Below the pieces are notes generated by a model, which was given only the letters and a program-made list of their open reading frames with translations, was not told the origin of the DNA and made no database searches. Shown here in pieces: positions 13,137 through 51,676 of a stretch of 64,000 nt of DNA. Positions within the stretch are counted from its first letter, which is position 1. Every line of letters starts with the position of its first letter. The position numbers and the translations under genes are program-made. Origin of the DNA: Tubulanus polymorphus (lineage: Eukaryota > Nemertea > Palaeonemertea > Tubulaniformes > Tubulanidae); NCBI RefSeq assembly GCF_964204645.1, contig NC_134033.1, forward strand, positions 13,270,155 through 13,334,154, given 5' to 3'.

Positions 13137-16100
13137 CTGAAAAAGAACAATGTCAAAACATAGATCACAAGATAATTAAATCGTATATCGAATGGCGGCT
13201 TTCACTTTTCGAGAAAGTTTTCAATGAGAAAAATCATACCTCGACATTCACGATCCGATTGATGAACGCAAGGAGCGTGTTCATACTCATGCGGCCCGCA
13301 TTTTCTAGTACAAGCTACGCGAAGACAAAAATTAAAATAATTCATGCCAATTGTATCATCTTTAAACGTGAAGCTCGCATTTGATTGAAGAGAATATCCC
13401 TACTTCACAATCAAATTTTGGTTACATCAAATATGCATACGTACGTATCACATACGAATTGCAATATTTCATAATTCAACGACCCCTGCGTAGAACAATA
13501 TACTAAATAATGCCTATGCCCAAGCTGCATACAGAGCTATCATTACCTTTACAAATAGTGTTGGATTTTTCACCACATGGCTGAGAAATGTACTCCTCTT
13601 CATTACAAAACTTACGACAGCCTATTAAATGATATAGGTTTAATAGTTGTTTCATCTTTGTATTAGTGCATACAACTCTCCCCACGTTATTTTAAACTTA
13701 CTTTCGCATAACTTCGGTTTACCGCCTTTGCACGGCACTACTTCGAACATACCGATCGAACACGGCTGGTTACAGTCTGCAAAAAAGAAGTTTCTCGATT
13801 AAACTTTAATTGATTTTCCTGTGCTACAAAAACAGAAAAAAAAGAACTGAAGAGATAAAGCAGCTGATGCCAGACTCCGGGGAGAGCAACCGACAAACAA
13901 ACCGACTCATCTTGATGTGAAAACAACTACAAAGCAAGATATCGGGGAACCGCGTGAATTTCACATACACTCAAAGCTAAAGATCTCTCAGTGAAGAGTT
14001 TGTATAAAAAGGATGAATAATTACCTCGACAATTTCGGCCATCACCGAAGTAACCATCTTTGCACACGCACATATAAGATCCATTTGTATTGTAACAACT
14101 TGCATTTGAGCTACACTGATGCATAAAACTATGGCGGCATTCATTCACATCTACCAAAATATATGAAATTTAATCAGCATTTTTCGTTTATTAAATGATC
14201 ATTTCATCACCAATAGACGAAACATTTGGTAAAATCAGTATATTTTCTAAAAATCGACCAAACAATTCTCTCCCTTAATAGTAGAATAATCTTGTAAATC
14301 CTTACAGCTGACATCGTCTAGCAGAGCGTTTAAATGTGTGACTTACCTACACAAAGCAATGGTTCATTTGGAATAGGGCGATATCCACGAGGACAGATAC
14401 ACTGACCGGTGACGCTATCACACCCTTTACTGCATCTTTTGTGCGAACAACTGGTGTCACTTTTTGGCGGTAGATAAGGACTTTCAACCTCTAAAATAAT
14501 AATTTCATGAACCTCATCAGGATATACAACAATAATGAAGAAACAACGAAGATCCACATGGTACAATACACAAAGAAATCCGGTTAACAGTTGTGAGTTT
14601 GAGATATAAGATCGCTCCCGTCTTACCAATAAAACAGTTCGATCAAAGGATATCATTAAATATTCATGTCTTATCTGCATGGTCCACTACAGACACCATT
14701 AATACTTGAGAATATACCTCAGAGCAGCACTCTTCCACCTATCCGCGTAATCAAAAGGCGTACTTACCATACCATATAACTTGATTGTGTTTATGCCATC
14801 GTGTTGTATCTAAATTAGCCCGTCGCTGATTATGCGAGAAAAGTTTGCTGCCATTGCGTATAACTCCGCGCGGGGCGTAAACGGTAATGTCTACGGTAGT
14901 CTCATCGATGGCTGCGTAGACTCCAGCGACAATGCCGAATACCATCAATATGGTGAAGCTGGTCATAGGCAGACTGAAAATAACCCGCGAGATAGATCCC
15001 TAGAACAACGGACTACACAGTTCTATCAGAAACAGTAGGAACATGATTATCTTTTCTTGTATCATGATGAAAATGGTAACAGATAACAAAATGCAACAAT
15101 AGTCAAAACTGAACGTGGCCCTAGTCTGGGGGGTAATGGGAGGTAATGCCGGATTATTACACCGCTTACCTCGTAATACCACCGGAACCCGAGCCATAAC
15201 TACTGCTATTACTGCGAGTGGTAGCTATTCCAGAAGATACCGCCGCTCTCGGCAAACGATCCGCAGATCTTTGTCCGCTGCATGTATCCGTATCGCCGTT
15301 ACTCGAACCAACTCCGCTATCATCACCGGGGTTCGGATCATCTTGATGCTCGGGCCTAATGATAGGTCCGTAACTCACGTGCGGAGGCTGGAAATCACAC
15401 AGCAGTTAACGATCGAGCAATCGAAATTATGAGTTGAAAAGTGATTTAGGATATCAAAATTTAGACATTCAAGATAGACTTTATGTATATCTCCTTTCAC
15501 TAAGTAGATACTACAGTAACCTCTACTAAGTAGTCACCAGTCTATGCATTCTGATGTACACTAAATGATTAACGAGTTAATTGAATGGTAGGATACTTAC
15601 CTGATACGGGTTTCCGAAAACACTCGTCGGTGAAGACCTCTCCGATAAGATCGTATCCATCGCTCTCTTCGGCGGAACAGGGGGCTTAGAACCTTTAGGT
15701 TTAGAATACAACGAATTATTGGACGAGGATACCGACCCCGATCCAGATCCGCTACCGGAACCGCTCGAAAAAGTAGACAACGATACCGGATTTGCCGAAG
15801 TACTTCTGTGCGGCGCGAACGTTTCGTTATAACTGGGAGGCGCTCCGCGAGTATTCGGGAACGCTCGAGTGCACGTATTCGCCGGTTTCCCTTGAACGAA
15901 CAAAGTCGGCGATGAATGATCGTCGGCGTTAATCACAGTTATTACGCTACTAGCGCTACTCGAACTCATGGTACCGTTACTACTACGATTCATATCCGTC
16001 GATCGTTGATTATCCAAAATGAAATCCGGAATACAACAAGACGGAGATTGCGTTCCGTGTCCTTGGTTCGATTTCGGGCTTCCTTCCACGTCGCAATGCC

Positions 16101-19100
16101 CCGACGTAGGGCTAATTTGCCAGGCGACGCGTTTTTCTTTCTTTTTTGCGCCGGGTTGTTTTTCCGCGACGGGCAGAATTTCCGCGCGAAATCGGTCGCC
16201 GTCGAATTGATCGCTGTCGTTCGATAGCTGTTCTAACGCCTCGAGAGGTTCCAACTCCTGACCTCCGCAAACGTCTTGAATCTTAAACGCGGGTTGAACT
16301 TGTCTGAAAGCACGATCCTCATCGCCGCTCATATCATCTTTCAATTTATCCTTCGTTTCACTACCCAACATAGAGGCTTCATTTTTAAGATTAGTGTGCT
16401 CAATTTTTCTGGTCCTGCAATAGTTACGGTAATATAAATAATCATTGGCATTTAATTCTAACAATTTCTCTATGAAAAGTGGATGAAAACTAAATAAAAC
16501 AGATCATTGAAAATTTTGATTAAGTATCAATCATTTAGGTATTAGTATTATTTTGCATTTTTCAATACTATTAGCTTTTAACACTGATAACATACATTCC
16601 TTCAACGTCCGTCTCAGAGTCTTGAAGTTCAGAGTCGATTGCAGCTTTGTATTTCTCGCGTCCAATAATACTACGACCAGGAGGCCAAACTTGATGATCA
16701 ATCGATTCCTCTTCCGAAGACTGATACTCGTCAACATCTACAGGGCGAGGTTTTCTTCTTTTTTTTCGTTTAGTGCGGGAGTGCATCTAAATATCGGAAA
16801 AACAATTACAACAAACTACGCCTTACTCAGCAGCATTAGGACTGTAAGCATTTGAGAGTTCAGAATCACAGATTGGAAATAAAAGATTTTTCCGAACAAG
16901 TTTTAGTAAAATTCACTGACTTTTTTGCTCTAAGCAGGTATCAAGCAAGGTAGAGTCTTCTACATTTTTCCATTTATATGTATGTTTATATGCATGTGCA
17001 TTTGTTATTGCATTTCAATCGTAATATGGGCCTATTCACCAAACGTGTTTCAGTTTGATAAATCGATAAGATGATTCATAACACAACAAATAACAACTAG
17101 TTGTACAAAACATTGCCTCTAAAACGAGGGGACATGCAGGATGGTGGCGTAAGCATCATTGTGAAATATCAAAAGACCAGCTGTGTCAACGTGAAAACAA
17201 AGTTATTTATAGCCATGCTGAGAGATCTGTTCAATTACAGTCAAACAGGTTTCAGGATGGATGTGCCATATTTCAAATATTGTAAATATTGCATGCATCA
17301 ATAATTTTCAAATGCACGCATCAATAATTTCCAAATGTACAGGATATTATCCCGATAGAAATGATATGCAAGATTTCCAGTTTCATGATGAAAAATCTAT
17401 TCGATGAAAGCTGTTGTGAGATATGTACTTTACTGAATGCCTGTATTCATACGGGCAGTTCACTAAACTCACTCCGTACTAAGTCTTACCTGCATCTGAG
17501 AAAGTGCATTCGGTTCATTTTTTGCTTCACTCCCTAAATACTGGTTCTTAACGGGGCTGTTGTTGCGGTTCATATTCAGCAAAGGGGCTTGAGTTGAATC
17601 TGATAAATAAAATTAGTGATGATACAATACAATAGACTCCACAGCTTAAAGATACATGAATTCCAGAGCAGGGATCGGTCACTATCACAATGAATTTGAG
17701 TAAGAAAATGTCTGAGGCAATTGACGTCTGGGGTAAATGGAGTTAAAGCGATTTAATGCCAGTTCGATGATGTTAATTAATTCCTACCTGATACTGTTTT
17801 AGACATGAGGTTACAGTGAGATGAGCTGACTGGTAGAAACATCGAACCACTTATATGAAAACCTACACGACAAATAATAAGATATTAATGTATTAGTACT
17901 TCTGATATTAACCCTTTTACAGCCTTAGCAGTGCACGATGATGCTAGTCTATTAACCAGCCGCTAAGTCTACTCTGCACTAGGCTGACAGAAGCAAGTAA
18001 GTTGACATGAGCCTGGTTTATACCTGACAGCACGAGGCATTAACCTCAGAAAAATTCCTATCCTAATCTTTCAAGGGGTTCGGGGGTCTTCCCCAGAGAA
18101 ATTTGTTTTTAAATGGTTGCATTTTGAAGGCTCTGGGAATATTTGAAACCGTAGTTTTCCGGTATCGGAATTCAGGTTGAATGAGTCACTTTGTTCGTGA
18201 AAGTTTATGGATCACGTTTGATAGTCATCAGAAATACGTATTTGAAAAAAATTATTATCGGCAAAATGCTTGGCCCAGCCGAAGCCGCACCGGCCGCCCC
18301 CACAGCCACCCCCACAGCCACCCCCACCTCCTCTAGCCCTGCTAGGGTGTATGTAATGGTTACCAATAGTTCAGCAACTCATCAAGAGTAAAACAAAAAT
18401 ATCGATATACCGCTGAGTGGGGTAATGCAAATATTGGCACCCGAGTTATTTCAGCACATACATAAATTGAAATGACAATCAATTAAATTTTCAACTCAAT
18501 GGGAAAGTGAAACCGACAGTGAAATAAATACGACATGTTTTGATACAGTTGAACGGTATATTAAAGCAGTCAAACCAGTTTGATTCAGATTTTGATCTCA
18601 ACCAGACATTATTTACAATCCACGTGTAATAAGCGAACATTAATGAATGCGAAATTGATGTTTTTTAACTCTTTCAGGCCATAACCGACCAGAATTACTT
18701 GCGTTCGGTATGATTATATTTCTGGATACAGGCTACAATCACGACTACCGAACTTGTAACTGTTTGACATTATCAGTACTGGTATGTATGACATTATCGG
18801 TATCAAGATTTCGTGGTTTGATTGATGCATTGCAGTCTATAAAAGAGATTGGAAGATGCTTACCGGGATCTGAATGCCAATCAAAGCTCTTAATATACGG
18901 ACGTTTGAACCGATTCCACCAACAAACGTAAATAATCGAAGCAACCATAACGAGAACAGTAATTACGATTACTGTCAATGCAATATACGGAGCCAATAGC
19001 TTCTCTGCAGGAGCTTCGTCATACTGCAAAATAATCAAAAGGACTTCAAAGACAGAATCCATCAATAAACGGCTTTAGAAGTTCAAGTTCCAGTTGTATA

Positions 19101-20176
19101 GTTAAAATGTGAGGACAGATCCAAGGCCTACTTTTGAAGGACTTTTGACTCATTTAAAGGTACTTTTGTTCATTCTAAAGCTATATCTGGAGGTGTATTC
19201 ACTAGGCATCACATTCGAAATTGTGCGATGGGTGAGATGTATTCTTAACAGCATGTCCAAATCTGTTCTTATCCTACCAAGATCAGTTCGTAAGGTTCCA
19301 TATAACAAGGCAGTAAAAACAGTTCATTTAGAAAAGGGCACCTCAAAACATTTGAGGGGCTTCTAAACACCCACAAGACTCCTTGGATATGCCAATACAA
19401 CTAAGGGTTAAAACGATTGATAAACTTTTTAACTCTAAGACTCAAACTTAACCTAGCTTTAATTAACCGTGAGCAACACATTCAGATTGTTGACCTCGAG
19501 TTGAATTTTATCAATAAACTTCAGCAGCCTTACTAACCACATGTAATAAGGCTACACTAACAAAAACATTCTCACTTACCACTTGTAATCAGGCTTCACT
19601 TACAAACTAAAACCACTTACCACTTGTAATAAGGCTTCACTTACATACTAAAACAACTTCACTTACCACTTGTAATAAGGCTTTTCCATCCTGATTCACA
19701 AAATGATGCTTCACACGAGACAGATCCATTACTGAAGAGGCCGTTACATTGATACGTATTTGAAAATCAGGAGATTCGATGAATCTAATCCATCCCTGGA
19801 AATATTACAAATAAATAATTGAAATCTCTTAAACGTAAAATTATATTTCCATTGTGGATAATAAACGGTTGAGCAATAAGTCTATGAATACATTACAATC
19901 ATATCTAAATTTTACAGGTGGTAGTACATAACATCCTGGAATTTGACATTAGAAATATCTAAAAATGTGCTTCGAGATATCAATTAGCTTCTATACTTGT
20001 AGGCTATTTCTAATCCATAAAATACCAACCTTGAATGATGTTCTAATATGAATCCATGTAGGAGGTAAAATTCGTTCAGGTAAATGTGTGTAGACGGCCT
20101 CTTCAGTTGCGACATCACTCCCCATTACAAAACAGTGCGAAAAGAGAACACCAAATAATACTGCAAGTCTCCACAT
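12090..20176 (-). CDS. Gene 1: multi-exon EGF/TNFR-repeat membrane protein, 3' part not found
   Basis: I see 17 exons on the minus strand: 20176-20030, 19795-19667, 19023-18864, 17862-17788, 17599-17490, 16786-16596, 16414-15601, 15387-15170, 14973-14768, 14490-14347, 14150-14025, 13776-13702, 13621-13547, 13314-13240, 13136-13008, 12846-12668 and 12328-12090. All have GT..AG borders and every junction keeps the frame, giving about 1,030 residues. Order: signal peptide, small ectodomain, membrane span (~106-127), disordered cytoplasmic segment (~130-615), second hydrophobic segment (~618-635), EGF-like and cbEGF modules (~684-773), three TNFR-like repeats (~774-848), then a unique region. The last exon ends with a good donor in phase 2, so the gene continues leftward. 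It is a head-to-head paralogue of the plus-strand gene at 21865. The family is not recognised; a cell-surface adhesion or receptor role is inferred from the modules only. Confidence 0.85.
12920..12981. repeat. Two-copy 31-bp tandem repeat in gene 1 intron 15
   Basis: CTACTGGAGGCACTAGACGC occurs at 12920 and 12951 with near-identical following bases. It is a short recent duplication. Confidence 0.9.
13240..13776 (-). CDS. Gene 1 exons 12-14: three TNFR-like cysteine repeats, one 75-bp exon each
   Basis: Exons 13776-13702, 13621-13547 and 13314-13240 are each exactly 75 bp, phase 1-1, and encode 25-residue units with four cysteines: pattern xC-x(2-3)-C, then an aromatic residue, x(3-4)-C, x(7-8)-C. 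Examples of ends are CKGGKPKLCE, CGEKSNTICK and CVHQSDRECR. This resembles a TNFR/NGFR half-module or a short EGF-like repeat. Identical length and phase imply tandem exon duplication. The plus-strand paralogue keeps two such exons, also 75 bp. For the third exon the acceptor CGCGTAG at 13315 gives the 75-bp form; a closer AG would give 65 bp and would break the frame and the first cysteine. Confidence 0.85.
14025..14490 (-). CDS. Gene 1 exons 10-11: EGF-like plus calcium-binding EGF modules
   Basis: Exon 10 (14490-14347) encodes a cysteine-rich EGF-like unit with six cysteines ending GQCICPRGYRP and an extra C near its end. Exon 11 (14150-14025) encodes a classic cbEGF: DVNEC at the start, then CYNTNGSYMCVC and GYFGDGRNC, which carries the Ca-binding and Asx-hydroxylation type consensus (C-x-N-x-N-G-S-Y-x-C). 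Both are symmetric phase 1-1 exons, as usual for shuffled extracellular modules. They match exons 7 and 8 of the plus-strand paralogue in order and phase. The modules should be extracellular. Confidence 0.9.
14768..14973 (-). CDS. Gene 1 exon 9: second hydrophobic segment (membrane span or internal signal peptide)
   Basis: The exon follows acceptor TTATTTTCAG and completes a phase-2 codon from exon 8. It encodes LPMTSFTILMVFGIVAGVYA followed by AIDE, then a hydrophilic stretch with LDTTRW. The hydrophobic run starts right after a Met and ends in a small-x-small (VYA/A) pattern, as a cleavable signal peptide would. The plus-strand paralogue has the same arrangement in its exon 5, and its LDTSSW in the next exon aligns. 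Because the frame is open and splice-compatible upstream in both genes, I favour one long protein with a second span, but a separate downstream gene with its own signal peptide is possible. Confidence 0.75.
15170..17862 (-). CDS. Gene 1 exons 4-8: long disordered cytoplasmic segment with SLiM-like motifs
   Basis: Exons 17862-17788, 17599-17490, 16786-16596, 16414-15601 and 15387-15170 add about 470 residues after the first membrane span. Composition is Ser/Gly/Pro/Asp-rich with basic runs and no hydrophobic span, so it is probably cytoplasmic and disordered. Visible short motifs are KRVAW (~365-369, fits the PP1-docking RVxF/W pattern), PPSY (~463-466, fits a WW-binding PY motif) and KPPVPPKR (~514-521, fits an SH3 proline motif). 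There is an SG run near 488-498. The paralogous loop in gene 2 is only about 115 residues, so this loop has expanded here or shrunk there. Motif function is inference from pattern only. Confidence 0.8.
18864..20176 (-). CDS. Gene 1 exons 1-3: signal peptide, small ectodomain, first membrane span
   Basis: Exon 1 (20176-20030) opens with MWRLAVLFGVLFSHCFVMGS, a clear signal peptide, which decides the start. Exon 2 (19795-19667) encodes 43 residues including the sequon NVT and ends KALLQV. Exon 3 (19023-18864) encodes a short stalk, a hydrophobic span of about 22 residues (from about 106), then WWNRFKR as a stop-transfer. All three exons correspond one to one with exons 1-3 of the plus-strand paralogue, with the same phases (0, 0, then 0 to 1). 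Exon 3 is exactly 160 bp in both genes. This part resembles a small type I membrane protein; the ectodomain fold is unknown. Confidence 0.85.
19531..19690 (-). repeat. Tandem repeats duplicating the gene 1 exon 2 donor site
   Basis: On the minus strand the exon 2 end and donor CTTATTACAAGTG|GTAAGTG at 19667 is followed by further copies at about 19621 and 19580, and a decayed one at about 19540, spaced 41-47 bp. The plus-strand word CACTTACCACTTGTAAT shows them. Confidence 0.85.
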
Positions 20177-20253
20177 TATCGTTGAATAGGCCTAGCCTGT
20201 AACAAATGATAAAGTAAATTTTAGATCATATAGTTGATAAATTAGCGACTTGT

Positions 20254-20428
20254 ACAGTGGCAGATCCAGAGGGGGTTTGAACCCAGCCCCCTTATTTTTA
20301 TCCTAGTGCCCTTTTGAAAATCCAATTGATACAGGCTTCTTATTCCCCGTACCGGTACTGATCTTGATCTAATATGCACTAAAATTACATTAAAATGTAC
20401 CTAAATTTCTTCCAGGCTCGGCCCCTGT
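20254..20428. mobile_element. hAT-like element in the shared upstream region
   Basis: Starts CAGTGGCAGATCCAGAGGGG and ends near CCAGGCTCGGCCCCTG; the internal word AGTGCCCTTTTGAAAATCC recurs in related copies. It lies close to the gene 1 start. Confidence 0.45.
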
Positions 20429-20550
20429 TGTAATGCCCTTGATCCAGTTTCAAAAAGATGATGGTACTTAATAATTCTAAAATGAAATCAGGCCCAAGGG
20501 TATAAGCTGCATAAGCGACACAGTCAAATCGATTTAGAGTTTAACTGCAG

Positions 20551-20686
20551 GGGCCGAGTTTCACGAAAAAGTGAAAGCCTAACACGGTTAAGTTTGAATT
20601 GTTGTCCTCATTGAAAAAGTGAAGTAACCAATAGCGATTAGGCCTACAACAAAAATTTGAGTTAAACTTTTTGTGAAACTGGGCCC
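20551..20686. mobile_element. 136-bp element with GGGCC(C)AGTTTCAC ends
   Basis: The left end GGGCCGAGTTTCACGAAAAA and right end ACTTTTTGTGAAACTGGGCCC are inverted. It lies between the divergent start codons, so it may sit in or near the shared promoter. Confidence 0.6.
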
Positions 20687-21864
20687 AGGCCAGATTTAGG
20701 GGTTGATCTCGAAGTCTGGACCCCTGCTTTTCCATCATGATTGCGCTTTTGTCGGAGCCAGTTTGACACTAATCCTATGAAAATTGCATCTTTTCGGATT
20801 TAAAGCCTTTTTATTATCAATCATTTCTACCTAATTTGATTTGCAATAGAATTGTTGAATTGCCTTACTAAACTAAAATATTGCTGCAATAACAGGTAAG
20901 TATGTCATGTAATTAACTATCGCAGGATCTTGACCGTGTGTAGTGCCTAACAAATGTGGGCATAAATGTAAATGTTTTGTATTTTATCTTATCATTGACA
21001 TGAATTTAATTTGTGTTGTTTGTTTTTGTCAGGGCTTTTGGGCTCATATACATCCATGTTGTGCACTGTGTTACACCTACGAAAATATTTCTGTATGTTC
21101 CGATATGAAAAGGCTTGCTTGAAAGGCTCGCTAACGAGTTAATGGCCCGTGTTATTAGTTCTCCCATTCCTATGCAATAGGTAATATACAGAATTGAATT
21201 GAATCGTTTGACAGTTAGCCTGACATGACATTGGACCTAATCAATACGAGAAAGACTATCTATAACTATTGTACTATAGTTGACCTACCTATAGCCAAGC
21301 TATACTAGCGGAGAGATAACAACCATGACCACGATCTAAGATACCAGATCCATTCATCCCTTACTCGCCAATTCAGCTCATATTGCGGAAAAAACAAATT
21401 TGTCATCAAAACCGCTGTTCTTTATTTGATGTCCCCCACCGATTGCTGGCCATAATTTATTAATTTCTTCAACCCGTCGCCCGCTAATCGATCTCATCGA
21501 TAGAAACGTGTTATGAAAAATTGAAGCAGTCCTATATACGCCGGAATTCAGATGGGAAAACCCTTTTGTATAGATGTGGAGTGAATTGGAAATAAGAATT
21601 ATATTTCAGCGGGAGTGTTTACTGGGATGGCAATGGCTGCTACGTTGACGTCCTGACAGTAAATGACGTTAACGTAAACGTTCATGGTTTCGATTTACTG
21701 ACATTTCTGATCGGGCCCTAAGCATGATTACCGTTATCTATGCATGATAGGGCTTAGTTCGGTATAGAGCCTTGACTCTCAAGTCATGATGGATGGTTTT
21801 ATCCAGGATATTATTTGCGGTCTACTTTTTAAAAAGCTAGGCCCTAGCACTTGAGTCGCTCGCC

Positions 21865-48654
<26,790 letters not shown>

Positions 48655-50280
48655 AATTGTAATTTATCGTTAGTTCGCGACTAAGTTAGTTTACCTCAAA
48701 ACTCAATTGTGTAGGAGGCTTGTTGATCGTAAGTATTTTATGTAAAGTGGCAAAAGACTGTAGGGAATTCATTCATATACGCAACGAATTTCAAGTTATT
48801 TTCTGTATATACATCAACCAGTTAGGTACGAAGATGATAGATAATATATACTTTTAGATAACCAGTGGGTTGGGCTTTCTATTCACTTTTCGTTTATCAC
48901 TTCAGTAGGCAGAATTGGATTGCCTTCGATATGGTATGTCTACCAAAGCCATTGCAACAAAACGCATTGTTTGGTACATTGAACGAAACAATGCATTTTT
49001 TTCTCAATCCACAGTTGCGTAAAATGTTGTCAATATAGATCTGATTGTTAAAAGCATTTCACCGTCGAGGTGGGCATAGTGTCAGTGGACCCTTTATAGT
49101 TGATAATAGTGTATGCAAAAAAAACGTTGTTATAGGTAAAATATGTGTATAAACGATTTTGTGAAAGATATGTCTTCTAACTTGTCTCAAAATTATGGCA
49201 AATGGCTGTTTTTAGATATATGTACCATATTAATAATCATATATTACTACTACTTTCAAGGATTCAGTAACGAATTCAGTTCATTAACGAAATCCAAGTA
49301 TTTTTGTGATTATTTGATTTTCTTAACGAAACATGAAGTACAGAATGACAAAGTTGTATGAAAATAACTCTTAAAAAAACATTCTACTTTATTGAATTTT
49401 CAGATAATGCATCAGTATTCCCAACAGGTTTCATCATTCCATTCCAATGTAATTAACTAGTTCATGCAGATCATCGTGTTTCATTGTGAAATCTGATTTC
49501 ATTCCAAATATATTCCATTTTGCCATCATAACATAAGTATTCTTAAGCTTAACACGCTGCTGGTAACGGTGTACACAATTATATACCAGTTAATCACAAT
49601 ACAAAGAAGAAAAGCCAAAAGAAGCTAGACACGCTCGGATCCACTCATGGACGTTACGATTATGGAAAAGCCTGAAAAAATGTACATTGACATCATAATT
49701 TGTTTGCCAACCAATGCTGGAGACTTGTCAAAAAACAAAATAAAAAGGGATTTACAAACTTAAAGGTTATATAATGTACTGCACGGTAAATCACATGTTG
49801 TTTATGACCACCAATATGGCGTATTCACGTAGAAAAGGCACATGGCTGCAAGAGCTCTGTAGTTTTTACACGTCCATGATAAGGCTAATCGAGTGGCCTT
49901 TGTTAAGTTACTGGTAGTGCCAATGTATTGTAGAAAGGAGGCCTCCGCAATGTTGTCTGTTTATGTTCAGGATATTTAATTGTTTCTGCCTTGTAATGTT
50001 CCACATTTTAAGTACCTAGCTATGCCCAAGCGCAACCTGGGATTGTTAGTTTTCAAGGCGGCTACCTGAGTAACTGGTACTAAGGGATAGATAGATTTAT
50101 TTTTTTGTGAAAGAACTTTGTGGAAAAAATAACACCCCCATACTCAATCAGTTTTAGAACTTGAGGTTTAGCAAGAAATCAATTAAGCAGTGATGCTCTC
50201 CTTTCTCATTTCAGAAGTATCACAAATCTTGTAATAAGACATCCAACATTTTTGGGTAAAGGCCACAAATAGTTTCACTG

Positions 50281-50445
50281 ACTCATCTCTGGGGTCATTC
50301 ATTTATTACGTATTGGGTGAGGGGTCAGTGCAATTGCATTCTGTAATGCTTTATGTATAAGAAAAAATGGCCAGTTTTGTGTACAGGGGAAGGTTGAAAA
50401 ATTCAAATTTTATGTGTACGTAATAAATGAATGATCCCTAAGAGA
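50281..50445. mobile_element. TIR element of the ATTCATTTATTACGTA family, copy 1
   Basis: The left end reads TCATCTCTGGGGTCATTC and continues ATTTATTACGTA; the right end is its inverse, TACGTAATAAATGAATGATC. Length is about 150-165 bp. It lies in the probable 3' UTR of gene 2, and its right arm supplies an AATAAA word that could serve as a polyadenylation signal. Confidence 0.7.
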
Positions 50446-51277
50446 TGATATAGATGTAGTGGGTCGCTTGTCAAATAAACTGAAAAAAACCATAACTTAA
50501 CTGCTTTGCATTTTCATTTGCTTATATTATATACCTGTGTGAAGAATTTATGTATACATTTTATAGAAAAATATAATTTGTAAATATTGTTGATAATTTA
50601 GATATATATGTGAGTGTAAGATAGATATAGAATTGCTGTCAACTGCGGTTAATCGGCAGAACATGGAGCCAAGTTTTTTGGCTTGGATGTCCATTTGGTA
50701 ATATATACATTTCTCTGCCATGAATAAAAAAAACCTGATCAGTTCAAATTATTGTTGATATTCAAAACTGTAAAAAGCTAAATGGAACATTTTCTATTAC
50801 AGATACTTAGATCAGCTACTCCCATTCACATCCTGATACCTGATTCTCTGATAAAAGGCATATTTGACTATGTGGACCTTGTGAGTCCAAAACTTGAAAT
50901 GTAAAAAAATGAGTGTACATAATATGCGTGGTGATAGCGATAGATTCCAAATTACAATATAAATGAAAAAGTACTAAAGCTGGAATGTGAAATTGGACAA
51001 TGGCTGGGAGTGACCATTTGAAACAGTTGAAAAATTAACAGATTTCGTACTTCTCCGTTTCATATTGTGGGAATCTATTGAAAAAATATATGCATAAAAT
51101 GTTCTCTTACAAAATGATCGTAACAAATTACAGATTATGAATTACCCATTGGACAGATTGTTTCAAAAATATATGTAGGCCTACGGATTAAGTACTCGTG
51201 CATGTATGAGGGCTGAACTGGGGACTGATGAACCAAAGTTGACTGTGTTTGTAAATATTGTTACGTGTAAATACAAT

Positions 51278-51310
51278 GAGAGAGAGTGAGAGTGAGAGTG
51301 AGAGAGAGAA
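51278..51310. repeat. GA-rich microsatellite
   Basis: A run of GAGAGAGAGTGAGAGTGAGA type repeats. Other short tracts lie at 11931-11946 (AG), 25376-25394 (CAG), 27777-27813 (GTCT/ATCT) and 18296-18328 (CCCCACAGCCAC). Confidence 0.8.
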
Positions 51311-51461
51311 TTATGTACCGTACATGTATAGTGAATTTTCTTATTTTGATATAGAACGCGGTGGTCATAGTGAGAATTATATCACACAACAATTAGTTTC
51401 TTTTAAGAATATTTTTTACAGTTGTGCAATGATGAATTTGTACTAGAAAATCTACTCATTA

Positions 51462-51676
51462 GGCTAAAAAGAATCGATACCTTGTTTCTAATTTCTGCTG
51501 AGCTTAAAAGTTGACCCGGCCGGCCTCCTATCTACCCTGTACATTACTTTTTTAAATCGTGATAAAGCTAACAATAACTGACCCGGCAGCTATAAAAATG
51601 AACTGGATTACAAATCTTATTGCACTTTACGAAATGACCCGGCCGATTAGGAGAAACAAGGTATCATTTTTTTGCC
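51462..51676. mobile_element. PIF/Harbinger-like MITE, copy B
   Basis: Same family as 10001-10230, starting GGCTAAAAAGAATCGATACC and ending TTTTTTTGCC, flanked by TTA on both sides. It is slightly shorter and more compact. It sits in the spacer between gene 2 and glypican. Confidence 0.75.

Larger units (their letters stand above)
20177..21864. promoter_or_regulatory. Shared upstream region between divergent genes 1 and 2
   Basis: The 1,688 bp between the two start codons must hold both promoters and 5' UTRs unless upstream untranslated exons exist. It contains two inverted-repeat elements (about 20254-20428 and 20551-20686). Near 21632-21700 there are ACGT-core, CRE-like words (TTGACGTCCTGA and ATGACGTTAACG). 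No clear TATA box is obvious. A bidirectional promoter is an inference from the arrangement. Confidence 0.5.
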
